Source of the DNA: CAYQDR01 sp964416315
GTDB taxonomy: Bacteria > Methylomirabilota > Methylomirabilia > Rokubacteriales > DASRDR01
DNA length: 14,597 nucleotides
Direction of reading: 5' to 3'
Assembly: GCA_964416315.1 (NCBI GenBank)
Contig: CAYQDR010000120.1
Location: forward strand, 1-14,597
Shown: positions 7,722 through 14,597 of the stretch, piece by piece
How the letters are laid out: every line of letters starts with the position of its first letter
Position numbering within the stretch: the first letter of the stretch is position 1
Translations under genes and position numbers: made by a program
The notes under the pieces: generated by a model
Database searches by the model: none
What the model saw: only the letters and a program-made list of their open reading frames with translations
What the model was told of the DNA's origin: nothing

Positions 7722-8851
7722 CGGGCACGCTGGCCGGTGTCGCGAGCGTCGGGGCAGCCAGCGGCTTCCACATCCGCGGGGCGCCGCTCGTGGTCCGGGG
7801 GCTCACCAAGGTCTTCGGGACCGCGCGGGTGGTCGACGATGTCTCGTTCCGGATCGAGGGTGGGACGTTCCTCACCCTGCTGGGGCCGAGCGGCTCGGGT
7901 AAGACCACGACCCTTCGCATGATCGCCGGGTTCGAGGAGCCGACGGAGGGGGAGATCTGGATCGGCGACGAGCCGGTGACGGACAAGCCCGCCCATAAGC
8001 GGAACATCGGGATGGTCTTCCAGCAGTACGCCCTGTTCCCGCACCTCACGGTCTTCCAGAATGTCGCCTACCCGCTGGAGATGCGCCGGTACGCGAAGGG
8101 GGACATCCGGTCCCGGGTCGAGGCCGCCCTGAGCTTGGTGCGGCTCCAGGACTTCGAGTCGCGGTCGCCGCGGCAGCTGTCGGGGGGCCAGCAGCAACGC
8201 GTGGCGCTGGCCCGGGCCGTCGTCTTCGAGCCCCCCGTGCTCCTCATGGACGAGCCGCTGGGCGCGCTCGACAAGCGGCTGCGCGAGGCGATGCAGGTCG
8301 AGGTTCGGCACCTCCAGAAGCAGCTCGGCATCACCACCGTGTCGGTGACCCACGACCAAGTCGAAGCGCTTGTGATGTCGGACGTGATCGCCGTGCTCGA
8401 CCACGGTGTCCTCCAGCAGCTCGGCCCCCCCCTCGAAGTCTACCGCCGGCCGGCCAACCAGTTCGTCGCCGACTTCATCGGCGAATCGAACCTCCTCACG
8501 GGGTCTGTGGCGGAGGCCGAGGGCGGCCAGCTCGTCTTCACCACCTCCAAGGGGCTCCCCGTGCGAGTCGCCGACGCCGCCGGCCCCCCGCCAGGCGCTC
8601 CCATCCACGTGGTCGTCCGGCCGGAGTGCGTCCGGATCGGGCCGGCCGCCGACCAGGCGGCCAATCGCTATCGGGCCGAGGTGCTGGAGACGCTCTACGT
8701 GGGGGACCTCGTGAAGTACCGCGTGCTCGTAGAGAGCGGGGACGAGCTCGTCGCCAAGACCCTGGCCTCTGAGGCGAGCCAGCCCTGGCGCCCCGGCCAG
8801 CCGGTGACGATCGGCTGGGACCCGCGGGACTGTCTCATCATCAACCCATAA
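7718..8851 (+). CDS. ABC transporter ATP-binding protein, PotA/spermidine-putrescine type (377 aa)
   Basis: Cytoplasmic ATPase that powers the importer encoded by this operon. All nucleotide-binding motifs are intact: Walker A GPSGSGKTT (residues 56-64, K62), Q-loop VFQQYALFPHLTV (Q102/Q103), signature LSGGQQQRVALARA (154-167), Walker B VLLMDEP (174-180), D-loop GALD and H-loop VTHD (H212). The C-terminal part (from about residue 260) is a TOBE-type domain (VVRPECVRIG...YVGDLVKYRV), as in PotA and FbpC importers of polyamines, iron or small organic acids. Length is typical. An N-terminal extension of about 22 residues precedes the ABC fold. The start ATG lies inside the previous gene's stop (ATGA), and the binding-protein gene follows 15 bases downstream. 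Substrate specificity cannot be read from this subunit. Confidence 0.95.
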   Translation: MTGTLAGVASVGAASGFHIRGAPLVVRGLTKVFGTARVVDDVSFRIEGGTFLTLLGPSGSGKTTTLRMIAGFEEPTEGEIWIGDEPVTDKPAHKRNIGMVFQQYALFPHLTVFQNVAYPLEMRRYAKGDIRSRVEAALSLVRLQDFESRSPRQLSGGQQQRVALARAVVFEPPVLLMDEPLGALDKRLREAMQVEVRHLQKQLGITTVSVTHDQVEALVMSDVIAVLDHGVLQQLGPPLEVYRRPANQFVADFIGESNLLTGSVAEAEGGQLVFTTSKGLPVRVADAAGPPPGAPIHVVVRPECVRIGPAADQAANRYRAEVLETLYVGDLVKYRVLVESGDELVAKTLASEASQPWRPGQPVTIGWDPRDCLIINP

Positions 8852-8866
8852 CCAGGAGGAGCAGCC

Positions 8867-9922
8867 ATGAGAGCCACCCCTACGACCCGACGCCGTTTCC
8901 TCGCGACCGCCGCTGCAAGCGCCGCCGCCGTGGCGTTTCCCTCCGTGATCAGGCGGGCGCGGGCCGCCTCCGCGAAGGAGCTCGTCTTCGTGGGGTTCGG
9001 CGGGAGCTACCAGGAGGGCCAGACGAAGGCCTACATCGAGCCCTTCGAGCGGGAGACCGGCATCAAGGTCATCCAGACGACGGGGGTCGATCTGGCCAAG
9101 CTCAAGTCCCAGGTGGAGTCGAAGAACGTGGAGTGGGACGTCGTCACGATCCCCGACCGGCTGCGCTTCGCGGCGATCCGGGACGGGCTTCTGAGCCCCA
9201 TCGACTACAAGATCGTCAACGCCAAGGACGTCATCTCGGAGCTGGTGACCGAATACGCCGTCGGCCACATCACGGTGGGGATGATCCTCACCTACAGTAC
9301 CACGGCCTACCCGACGAAGGCGCCCCGGACGTGGGCGGACTTCTGGAACCCCAAGGCGTTCCCCGGACCCCGCGGCATGTACAACTTCCCCGCCTACAGC
9401 GTGGAGATCGCGCTGATCGCCGACGGGGTCCCCAAGGACAAGCTCTACCCGCTGGACGTCCAGCGCGCGTTCAAAAGCTTCGACCGCATCAAGTCGGACA
9501 TCAAGGTGTGGTGGACGCAGTTCCCGCAGCCCGGCGTCCTGCTCAAGACCGGCGAGATCACGATGACCCCGTGGACGCGGACCATCACCCAGGTCCTGGC
9601 CGGCGATCCCCTCGGCTTCAGCTACGAGGGCGGGGCCATCACCTACGAGGCGTGGACGGTGCCCAAGGGAGCGCCCCACCCCGAGAACGCCATGCGGTTC
9701 ATCAACTTCGCCCTGCAGGCGGAGCGCCAGGCCGAGCTGACCAAGTACGTGTCGTTCGGGCCCACCAACCGCAAGGCCATGGCTTCGGTCGACCCGAAGC
9801 TGCGGCCGCTCTTGCCGTCCGACCCCGAGAACATCAAGAAGGGCTTCCTGCTGAGCGGCGACTGGTGGGGCGCGAACCTCCAGAAGGTCCAGGAGCAGTG
9901 GAACGAATGGCGGCTCAGGTAG
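8867..9922 (+). CDS. Extracellular solute-binding protein, PotD-like, Tat-exported (351 aa)
   Basis: Periplasmic receptor that delivers the solute to the permeases. The N-terminus has a textbook twin-arginine signal: TRRRFL at residues 7-12, an Ala-rich hydrophobic core and ARAA near 31-34 as the likely signal peptidase site, giving a mature start around residue 34. The mature protein begins LVFVGFGGSYQEGQTKAYIEPFERETGIKV, the usual opening of PotD/FbpA-like (SBP class 8 type) proteins, followed by the KLKSQVESKNVEWDVV and TYSTTAYPTKAPRTWADFWNP segments. No lipobox Cys is seen. A strong AGGAGG SD precedes the ATG at 8867. Tat export implies folding before export, sometimes with a cofactor or bound ligand. 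Polyamines are the classical substrate of the family, but the neighbouring CoA enzymes argue for a carboxylated compound; this is inference. Confidence 0.93.
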   Translation: MRATPTTRRRFLATAAASAAAVAFPSVIRRARAASAKELVFVGFGGSYQEGQTKAYIEPFERETGIKVIQTTGVDLAKLKSQVESKNVEWDVVTIPDRLRFAAIRDGLLSPIDYKIVNAKDVISELVTEYAVGHITVGMILTYSTTAYPTKAPRTWADFWNPKAFPGPRGMYNFPAYSVEIALIADGVPKDKLYPLDVQRAFKSFDRIKSDIKVWWTQFPQPGVLLKTGEITMTPWTRTITQVLAGDPLGFSYEGGAITYEAWTVPKGAPHPENAMRFINFALQAERQAELTKYVSFGPTNRKAMASVDPKLRPLLPSDPENIKKGFLLSGDWWGANLQKVQEQWNEWRLR

Positions 9923-9930
9923 GAGGGGAC

Positions 9931-10710
9931 GTGAGCACGGTTCTCTACGACCGCACGCCGCCCATCGCCCGCGTCACCATCAATCGACCGGAGGCGATGA
10001 ACGCCTTCGACCTCGAGACCGCGCGCGTGATGGCCCGGCGGTTCGAGGAGTTCGACCAGGATCAGGATCTCCGCGTGGCCATCGTCACCGGCGCCGGCGA
10101 CAAGGCGTTTTGCGCCGGCGCCGACCTCAAGAAGATGCACGGGGGCTCGCACGCCGGCGGGATCGGGGAACTGTGGGACCCGGAGCGGCAGCACCGGCTC
10201 GGCCAGAAGCTCGACGTGGCCAAGCCGGTCATCGCCGCGATCAACGGCTATTGCCTGGCGGGCGGGCTCGAGCTCGCGCTCGGCTGCGACATCCGGATCG
10301 CCTCGACCACGGCGTCGTTCGGGTGCCCGGAGGTGCGCTGGGCCATCCTGCACGGGTTCGGGGCGATGCGCCTGCCGCGGACGGTGCCGCTGTCGGTGGC
10401 CATGGAGATGCTGCTGACGGGCGACCGCATCGACGCGCGCCGGGCCTACGACACCGGGCTGGTGAGCCGCGTGGTGGAGCCGTCCGCCCTGCTGCCCACG
10501 GCCGAGGAGATGGCCCTGCGCATCGCCCGGAACGGCCCCCTGGCCGTGAAGATCACCAAGGAGCTGGCCTGGCGAGGCCTCTACCAGCATCCGGAGGAGG
10601 CGCTGAGGCTGTACGCGGCGGTGACCGCGCTGATCCACGAGACCGAGGACGCGAAGGAGGGACCGCGAGCCTTCTCGGAGAAGCGCCCGCCCCACTTCAA
10701 AGGTCGGTGA
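9931..10710 (+). CDS. Enoyl-CoA hydratase/isomerase family protein (259 aa)
   Basis: Crotonase-fold enzyme, probably adding water to an alpha,beta-unsaturated acyl-CoA in the pathway served by this operon. It contains AFCAGADLKK (residues 59-68), the CoA-binding and first oxyanion-hole segment, and GYCLAGGLELALGCDIRIAS (106-125). Both glutamates used by mitochondrial crotonase are present at the matching places: E114 in GGLELA and E134 in CPEVRW. This favours a genuine hydratase over the decarboxylase or thioesterase branches. The ending with AVKITKEL and RAFSEKRPPHFKGR is typical of family members of about 260 residues. The GTG at 9931 is chosen because AGGAGGGG lies immediately upstream; an in-frame ATG at 9907 (MAAQVGGD) overlapping the previous gene is the alternative. 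Gap to the binding-protein gene is eight bases. It lies between ABC transporter genes, which ties catabolism to import. Confidence 0.92.
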   Translation: MSTVLYDRTPPIARVTINRPEAMNAFDLETARVMARRFEEFDQDQDLRVAIVTGAGDKAFCAGADLKKMHGGSHAGGIGELWDPERQHRLGQKLDVAKPVIAAINGYCLAGGLELALGCDIRIASTTASFGCPEVRWAILHGFGAMRLPRTVPLSVAMEMLLTGDRIDARRAYDTGLVSRVVEPSALLPTAEEMALRIARNGPLAVKITKELAWRGLYQHPEEALRLYAAVTALIHETEDAKEGPRAFSEKRPPHFKGR

Positions 10711-10726
10711 GCCCGCGAGAGGCGCG

Positions 10727-12853
10727 TTGCGACATCCCCTCGACTACTTCCTGAACCCGGCGAGCGTCGCCGTCATCGGGGCCTCCACCGTGCCTCACAA
10801 GGCCGGCGGGCGCCGCTGGCGGAGCCTGGTGGAGGCGGGATTCCCGGGCCCGCTCTACCCGATCCATCCGGGCGCGAAGGAGATCCTCGGCCACCGGGCC
10901 TACCCCTCGCTCCACGACGTCCCGGACCCGGTCGAGCTGGCCGTGGTGCTCGTGCGCACGGAGCTGGTGCCGGCCGCCATCGCCGACTGCGTTGCGCTGA
11001 AGGTGCCGGCCATCGTCGTCATCACCGCCGGGTTCGGCGAGACGGGTCCCGAGGGCCGGCGCCTGGAGGAGGAGATGACGCGCACGGTGCGGGCGGCGGG
11101 CAGCCGGCTCATCGGGCCGAACTGCGCGGGCCTGTTCAGCGCGTCGGGCGGCGTGAACGTGCTCGGCTGGGGCGCACCGGCCGGGCCGATCGCCCTCGTC
11201 TCTCAGAGCGGCAACGTGGCCCTCACCTTCGTGCAATTCGCGCGTGAAAAGGGACTCGGCTTCAGCCGGCTCATCACGGTGGGCAACGCCGCCGACCTCC
11301 GCCTCCCGGAGTACGCGGACTACCTGCTCACGGATCCCGAGACCCGCGCGATCGTCATGTACCTCGAGGGCTTCCAGCCCGGGGAGGGACGCGCCCTCTA
11401 CGAGCTCCTCCGCGGCCGGAGTGCCGCGAAGCCGATCATCGTCCTCAAGCCCGGCAAGACCGAGGGAGGACGCCGGGCGGCGCTGTCGCACACCGGCGCT
11501 CTGGCCGGCGAGGACCGGATCGTCGACGCCGCGCTCCGGCAGGCGGGGATCCTGCGCGTGAGCGAGGCCGAGGAGGCGTGGGACGTGGCGATCGCGGTCG
11601 CGAGCCTGCCGCCGATGCGCACGGGCTCGGTGGTGGTCGTCTCCGATGGCGGCGGCCACGCCACGATCGTGTGCGACGCCGCGAATCGGCTCGGGCTGGC
11701 CGTGCCCTGCCTGTCGGAGGCGACCCGGACCGCGCTGGGCAAGCTGCTCCCCGCACGCAGCGCCGTCATCAACCCCGTCGACTTCGCCGGGCTCGCCGAG
11801 GAGGAGCCCGAAGTGATCCCCCGGGTGCTCGACGTGTGCCTCGGCGACGCGAGTCTCGGGGGCGTGATCCTCGCCGGACATTTCGGCGGCTACGTCAAGA
11901 TCGCCACCGAGGAGCTGGGGCGGCGCGAGGTGGCGGCGGCGGCGGAGATCGCCGAGGTCGTGCGCCGCCATGGAAAGCCCCTGGTCGTCCACACCATCTA
12001 CGGCGGCGAGCGGCTGCCGGCCCTCGAGGTGCTGCGCGGCGCGGGCATCCCGGTGTACCGCTCGCTCGAGGCGTCGGCCAAGGCCCTGGCCGGCGCCTGG
12101 CGGTGGGCCTGTGCGCGGCGGCCGACGGCCTCGCCGGCTCGCCGCTCCCGTCCCGACCGGTCGCGGGTCGCGTCGGTGCTGGCCCGGGCGCAGGTGCAGG
12201 CGGGGGGCGTCCTGCTGGAGCCCGACGCCCGCGAGCTGCTCGCGCTCTACGGGCTGCCGGTGCCGCCGTTCCGGGTGGCGGCGACACCCGAGGAGGCCGC
12301 GCGAGCGGCCGAGGAGCTGGGCGGCGAGGTCGCGCTGAAGCTCGTCGGACAGGGGGTCGTGCACAAGACCGAGATCGGAGGCGTGCTCCTCGACGTCGCC
12401 GGCGCCCTAGCCTCCCGGGCCGGCTTCAAGACGCTCGGCGACCGAGCCGAGGCCGCCGGGGTGACCGACGCCCGGGTGCTCGTCACCCCGATGATCGCGG
12501 GCGGCGTCGAAGTCGTGGTCGGCTTGCTCCGTGATCCCCAGTTCGGGGCGGTGGTCATGTTCGGGCTCGGCGGCGTCCTGGTCGAGGCGCTCGAGGACGT
12601 GGTCTTCCGCCTGGCCCCGCTGGACGCCGACGAGGCGCGAGCGATGATCGGAGAGATCCGTGGCGTGCGCCTGCTCCGCGGCTTCCGGGGCCGCCCGCCG
12701 GTCGACGTGGCGGCGGCGGTCGACCTCGTGGTGCGCGTCTCCGAGCTGGCCGCCGACTGGCCGGAGATCGCCGAGGTCGACGTGAACCCGGTCTTTCTCC
12801 TCCCGCAGGCGGCGGCGGTCGCCGACGCGCGGGTCGTCGTGGCCATCGGATGA
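10727..12853 (+). CDS. Acyl-CoA synthetase, ADP-forming, fused alpha-beta type (708 aa)
   Basis: Makes or breaks an acyl-CoA thioester with ATP/ADP and phosphate through phosphohistidine intermediates (acetyl-CoA synthetase ADP-forming/PatZ-like superfamily). Domains in order: CoA-binding Rossmann domain (about 1-125; VAVIGAST, GPNCAG), succinyl-CoA-ligase-like domains (about 140-455; SQSGN, then LSHTGALAG with H255 as the candidate phosphorylated His, near His257 of the archaeal enzyme), an Arg/Pro-rich linker (about 462-480), and an ATP-grasp domain (about 485-708; VVHKTEIGGV with H546, and EVDVNPV). There is no C-terminal acetyltransferase domain, so it is the synthetase rather than a PatZ lysine acetylase. 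The start is TTG at 10727 with GAGAGG upstream, 16 bases after the hydratase gene; the conserved N-terminal HPLDYFLNPASVAVIGAS begins there. It overlaps the permease gene by four bases. It likely activates the imported acid; the acyl group is unknown. Confidence 0.9.
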   Translation: MRHPLDYFLNPASVAVIGASTVPHKAGGRRWRSLVEAGFPGPLYPIHPGAKEILGHRAYPSLHDVPDPVELAVVLVRTELVPAAIADCVALKVPAIVVITAGFGETGPEGRRLEEEMTRTVRAAGSRLIGPNCAGLFSASGGVNVLGWGAPAGPIALVSQSGNVALTFVQFAREKGLGFSRLITVGNAADLRLPEYADYLLTDPETRAIVMYLEGFQPGEGRALYELLRGRSAAKPIIVLKPGKTEGGRRAALSHTGALAGEDRIVDAALRQAGILRVSEAEEAWDVAIAVASLPPMRTGSVVVVSDGGGHATIVCDAANRLGLAVPCLSEATRTALGKLLPARSAVINPVDFAGLAEEEPEVIPRVLDVCLGDASLGGVILAGHFGGYVKIATEELGRREVAAAAEIAEVVRRHGKPLVVHTIYGGERLPALEVLRGAGIPVYRSLEASAKALAGAWRWACARRPTASPARRSRPDRSRVASVLARAQVQAGGVLLEPDARELLALYGLPVPPFRVAATPEEAARAAEELGGEVALKLVGQGVVHKTEIGGVLLDVAGALASRAGFKTLGDRAEAAGVTDARVLVTPMIAGGVEVVVGLLRDPQFGAVVMFGLGGVLVEALEDVVFRLAPLDADEARAMIGEIRGVRLLRGFRGRPPVDVAAAVDLVVRVSELAADWPEIAEVDVNPVFLLPQAAAVADARVVVAIG

Positions 12854-13692
12854 CGCTCGGCCGGCGCCACCTGCCGAGCCTGGTCTTGCTCGGGCCGCCG
12901 CTGGTCTTCCTCGTCCTGGTCTTCGTCTTCCCCCTGACACAGGTCGTGTGGGGCAGCGTCTTCGCGCCCGGGTTCACGCTCCAGCACTACGAGCGCATGG
13001 TGAGCGTGCCCGTCTATGCCCGCGTGTTCTGGATCACCCTCAAGATCAGCGTCCTGACCACCCTCCTGTGCTTGGTGCTCGGGTACCCCGCCGCCTACTT
13101 CCTCGCGTCCGTGCCGCCGTCCACGCGCCAGCCCCTCCTCATCTGCGTGATCGTGCCGTTCTTCATCAGCCTGCTCGTCCGCAACTACATCTGGATGATC
13201 CTGCTCCAGCGGAGCGGGCTCGTGAACCGCCTCCTCCTGGAGTGGGGCTGGATCTCACGTCCCCTGGAGCTCATGTACAACGAGTTCGGCGTCCTCGTGG
13301 CGATGGTCCACATGCTGCTGCCGTACATGATCTTCCCGGTCCTGAGCGCGCTCCTGGCCATTCCGCCCGAGCTGACCCAGGCCTCCGCCGGGCTGGGAGC
13401 GGGGGCGGTGAGGACGTTCGTGCGCATCACGCTGCCCCTGACCCTGTCCGGCATGGCCGCGGGCAGCCTCCTGGTCTTCATCGTGGCGCTCGGCTTCTTC
13501 ATTACACCGGCGCTCCTCGGCGGGCCGAGACAGATGATGATCTCCAACCTCATCGAGTTCAACATCCGGCAGGTGCTCAACTGGCCCTTCGCCTTCGCGC
13601 TGTCGAACGCCCTGCTCTCGGGCACCCTGGCGCTGTACTTCATCTACGTCCGCCTGCTGAAGGGCCGCCTGCCCGCGGCGGGCTTCCCGTAG
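12850..13692 (+). CDS. ABC transporter permease, PotB-like (280 aa)
   Basis: Inner-membrane channel subunit of the importer. The sequence has about six hydrophobic helices, the first at roughly residues 9-35, then the BPD_transp_1 core. The cytoplasmic EAA loop that docks on the ATPase reads ELTQASAGLGAGAVRTFVRI followed by TLP (about residues 174-196), with the conserved Gly. Length fits the PotB/HisM-like permeases. The start ATG overlaps the stop of the acyl-CoA synthetase (ATGA), so translation is coupled, and the second permease begins nine bases after its stop. It pairs with the PotC-like subunit as a heterodimer and works with the ATPase and binding protein encoded about 3-5 kb upstream in the same operon. 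Confidence 0.93.
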   Translation: MTLGRRHLPSLVLLGPPLVFLVLVFVFPLTQVVWGSVFAPGFTLQHYERMVSVPVYARVFWITLKISVLTTLLCLVLGYPAAYFLASVPPSTRQPLLICVIVPFFISLLVRNYIWMILLQRSGLVNRLLLEWGWISRPLELMYNEFGVLVAMVHMLLPYMIFPVLSALLAIPPELTQASAGLGAGAVRTFVRITLPLTLSGMAAGSLLVFIVALGFFITPALLGGPRQMMISNLIEFNIRQVLNWPFAFALSNALLSGTLALYFIYVRLLKGRLPAAGFP

Positions 13693-13701
13693 GGCGGGCC
13701 C

Positions 13702-14514
13702 ATGAGAGCCACCCGGCGCAGCGGCTACCGGCTCCGGCGCGCCCTGGGCCGGCTGGCGCTGGGCCTCGTCGGGGGCGGGGTCCTCGCCTTCCTGGTCCTG
13801 CCGATCCTGTTCGTGATCCCGATGTCGTTCAGCAGCTCCATGATCTTCGAGCTGATCCCGACGAAGCCGAGCCTCACGCAGTACGAGCGCTTTTTCGCCA
13901 GCCCGGACTGGATGGCGGCGGTCGGACGCTCCCTGCAGATCGCGACCGGGACGATGGTGGTGGCCACCGTGCTGGGCACCCTGGCCGCTCTCGGGCTGAG
14001 CCGGATCAGGGGGCGCTGGCGGCTCCTGCTGGAGGCGACCCTGATCTCACCGCGGATCGTGCCGAGCATCGTGTTCGCGGTCGCCTCCTACCGCCTCTTC
14101 ACCTCGGTCGGCCTGGTGGGCACGGTGCCCGGGCTCGTCCTGGCCCACACCGTGCTGGCCGTGCCGTTCGCGGTCGTGCTGGTCACGAGCGCGCTGAGCG
14201 GGTTCGACCGGACGCTGGAGGAGGCGTCGCGCAGCCTGGGGGCCGGGCCCGTGCGGACGTTCTTCAGAATCACGTTCCCCCAGATCCGCCTGGCCGTGCT
14301 CGGGGCCGCCCTGTTCGCGTTCAATGTATCCTTCGACGAGGTCGTGGTGACCCTCTTCCTTAGCGGGGTGCGGACGAAGACGCTGCCCGTCAAGGTGTGG
14401 GACGCGATCCTCTACGAGATCACGCCGATCCTTCCGGCCATCTCCACGCTGATCATCCTGGCCAGCGTGATCGTCCTGGCGCCGATCCTTCTCGTCTATC
14501 GGCGGCGGGCGTGA
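13702..14514 (+). CDS. ABC transporter permease, PotC-like (270 aa)
   Basis: Second membrane subunit of the importer. It begins with a basic cytoplasmic tail (MRATRRSGYRLRRALG) and a strong first helix (about residues 20-42), followed by further hydrophobic helices and the EAA loop LEEASRSLGAGPVRTFFRIT with FP following (about 172-193). TRTLP-like FLSGVRTKTLPVKVWD near the C-terminus is typical of PotC-type permeases. Start ATG at 13702 has only a weak GGGCGGG upstream, consistent with coupling to the preceding gene nine bases away. This is the last gene of the operon; no further plus-strand gene is evident in the remaining 83 bases. Confidence 0.93.
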   Translation: MRATRRSGYRLRRALGRLALGLVGGGVLAFLVLPILFVIPMSFSSSMIFELIPTKPSLTQYERFFASPDWMAAVGRSLQIATGTMVVATVLGTLAALGLSRIRGRWRLLLEATLISPRIVPSIVFAVASYRLFTSVGLVGTVPGLVLAHTVLAVPFAVVLVTSALSGFDRTLEEASRSLGAGPVRTFFRITFPQIRLAVLGAALFAFNVSFDEVVVTLFLSGVRTKTLPVKVWDAILYEITPILPAISTLIILASVIVLAPILLVYRRRA

Positions 14515-14520
14515 AGCGGC

Positions 14521-14537
14521 GGGGCAGGAGACGCCCC
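14521..14537. terminator. Short GC hairpin after the operon, possible weak terminator
   Basis: GGGGC (14521-14525) pairs with GCCCC (14533-14537) around a seven-base loop, six bases after the last permease stop codon. It lacks a following T-run on either strand, so it is not a canonical intrinsic terminator. Confidence 0.2.
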
Positions 14538-14539
14538 AG

Positions 14540-14597
14540 CTAGCTCAGTACGACCGGGCGGTGCAGCCGGAGTGACCGCAGGGGCACGCCGCCTCGT
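14540..14597 (-). CDS. Possible C-terminal end of a convergent gene (partial, 18 aa)
   Basis: On the minus strand a frame is open from the window edge to TAG at 14542-14540 and would encode RGGVPLRSLRLHRPVVLS, with 15 of 18 codons ending in G or C. This fits a convergent neighbour running off the window, but a second minus-strand frame here also has high third-position GC, and 18 codons are too few to identify a family. Confidence 0.2.
   Translation of the reverse strand, partial: RGGVPLRSLRLHRPVVLS

Noticed and set aside
7379..9679. Very long minus-strand open frame (766 codons) opposite the ABC ATPase and binding protein
   Set aside because: It spans two well-conserved genes and a gene boundary and encodes a low-complexity Arg/Gly/His/Asp-rich product; antisense shadow of high GC3 genes.
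9133..9930. Upstream extension of the enoyl-CoA hydratase frame within the solute-binding protein gene
   Set aside because: The extension is out of frame with the conserved binding protein and has Arg/Pro-rich shadow composition; the hydratase fold starts at about 9931.
10697..12364. Minus-strand open frame (555 codons) opposite the acyl-CoA synthetase
   Set aside because: Compositionally biased, no motif, and antisense to a multidomain enzyme with all motifs intact.
14538..14545. AGCTAGCT palindrome and nearby GC-rich sequence as a tRNA or other RNA gene
   Set aside because: No cloverleaf arms or conserved tRNA bases can be fitted in the remaining 83 bases.

Overview
The window is GC-rich (roughly two thirds G+C by eye) with strong GC bias at third codon positions and frequent GTG/TTG starts. 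This, together with a catabolic CoA-enzyme/ABC-transporter operon and a type-IV-pilus-type c-di-GMP-binding domain, suggests a soil or sediment bacterium of the Methylomirabilota/Rokubacteria or deltaproteobacterial kind. That placement is an impression; no marker gene here fixes the taxonomy. No RNA genes, CRISPR arrays, insertion sequences or phage genes were seen.

Left part (1-5198): four unrelated-looking genes. A long-form citramalate synthase (cimA, minus strand) is read from a good sigma70-type promoter. Across a 347-base gap lies a stand-alone MshEN/GspE_N protein with four tandem 24-residue c-di-GMP-type motifs and a C-terminal coiled coil, but no ATPase domain. Next is a D-aminoacylase-type amidohydrolase whose Shine-Dalgarno (SD) sequence sits in a hairpin. 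It converges, stop codon against stop codon, with a small membrane-anchored PH-like protein.

Right part (5396-14514): one compact nine-gene operon, all on the plus strand, with spacings of 16, 6, -4, 15, 8, 16, -4 and 9 bases. The order is: XRE-cupin regulator; CoA-transferase-fold subunits A and B; ABC ATPase (PotA type); Tat-exported solute-binding protein (PotD type); enoyl-CoA hydratase; fused ADP-forming acyl-CoA synthetase; and two ABC permeases (PotB and PotC types). A consensus-like promoter lies directly in front of the regulator.

Proposed joint role (inference): the binding protein and permeases import an organic acid or similar small solute, the acyl-CoA synthetase makes its CoA thioester, the hydratase adds water to an unsaturated intermediate, and the CoA-transferase-fold pair acts on a later intermediate. 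The B subunit lacks the catalytic glutamate of true glutaconate CoA-transferase. The pair may therefore be a hydrolase that cleaves a carbon ring, as in IpdAB of steroid degradation, and the operon may encode uptake and breakdown of a cyclic carboxylic acid. The substrate cannot be read from the sequence. The last 83 bases contain a small hairpin and possibly the tail of a convergent gene.
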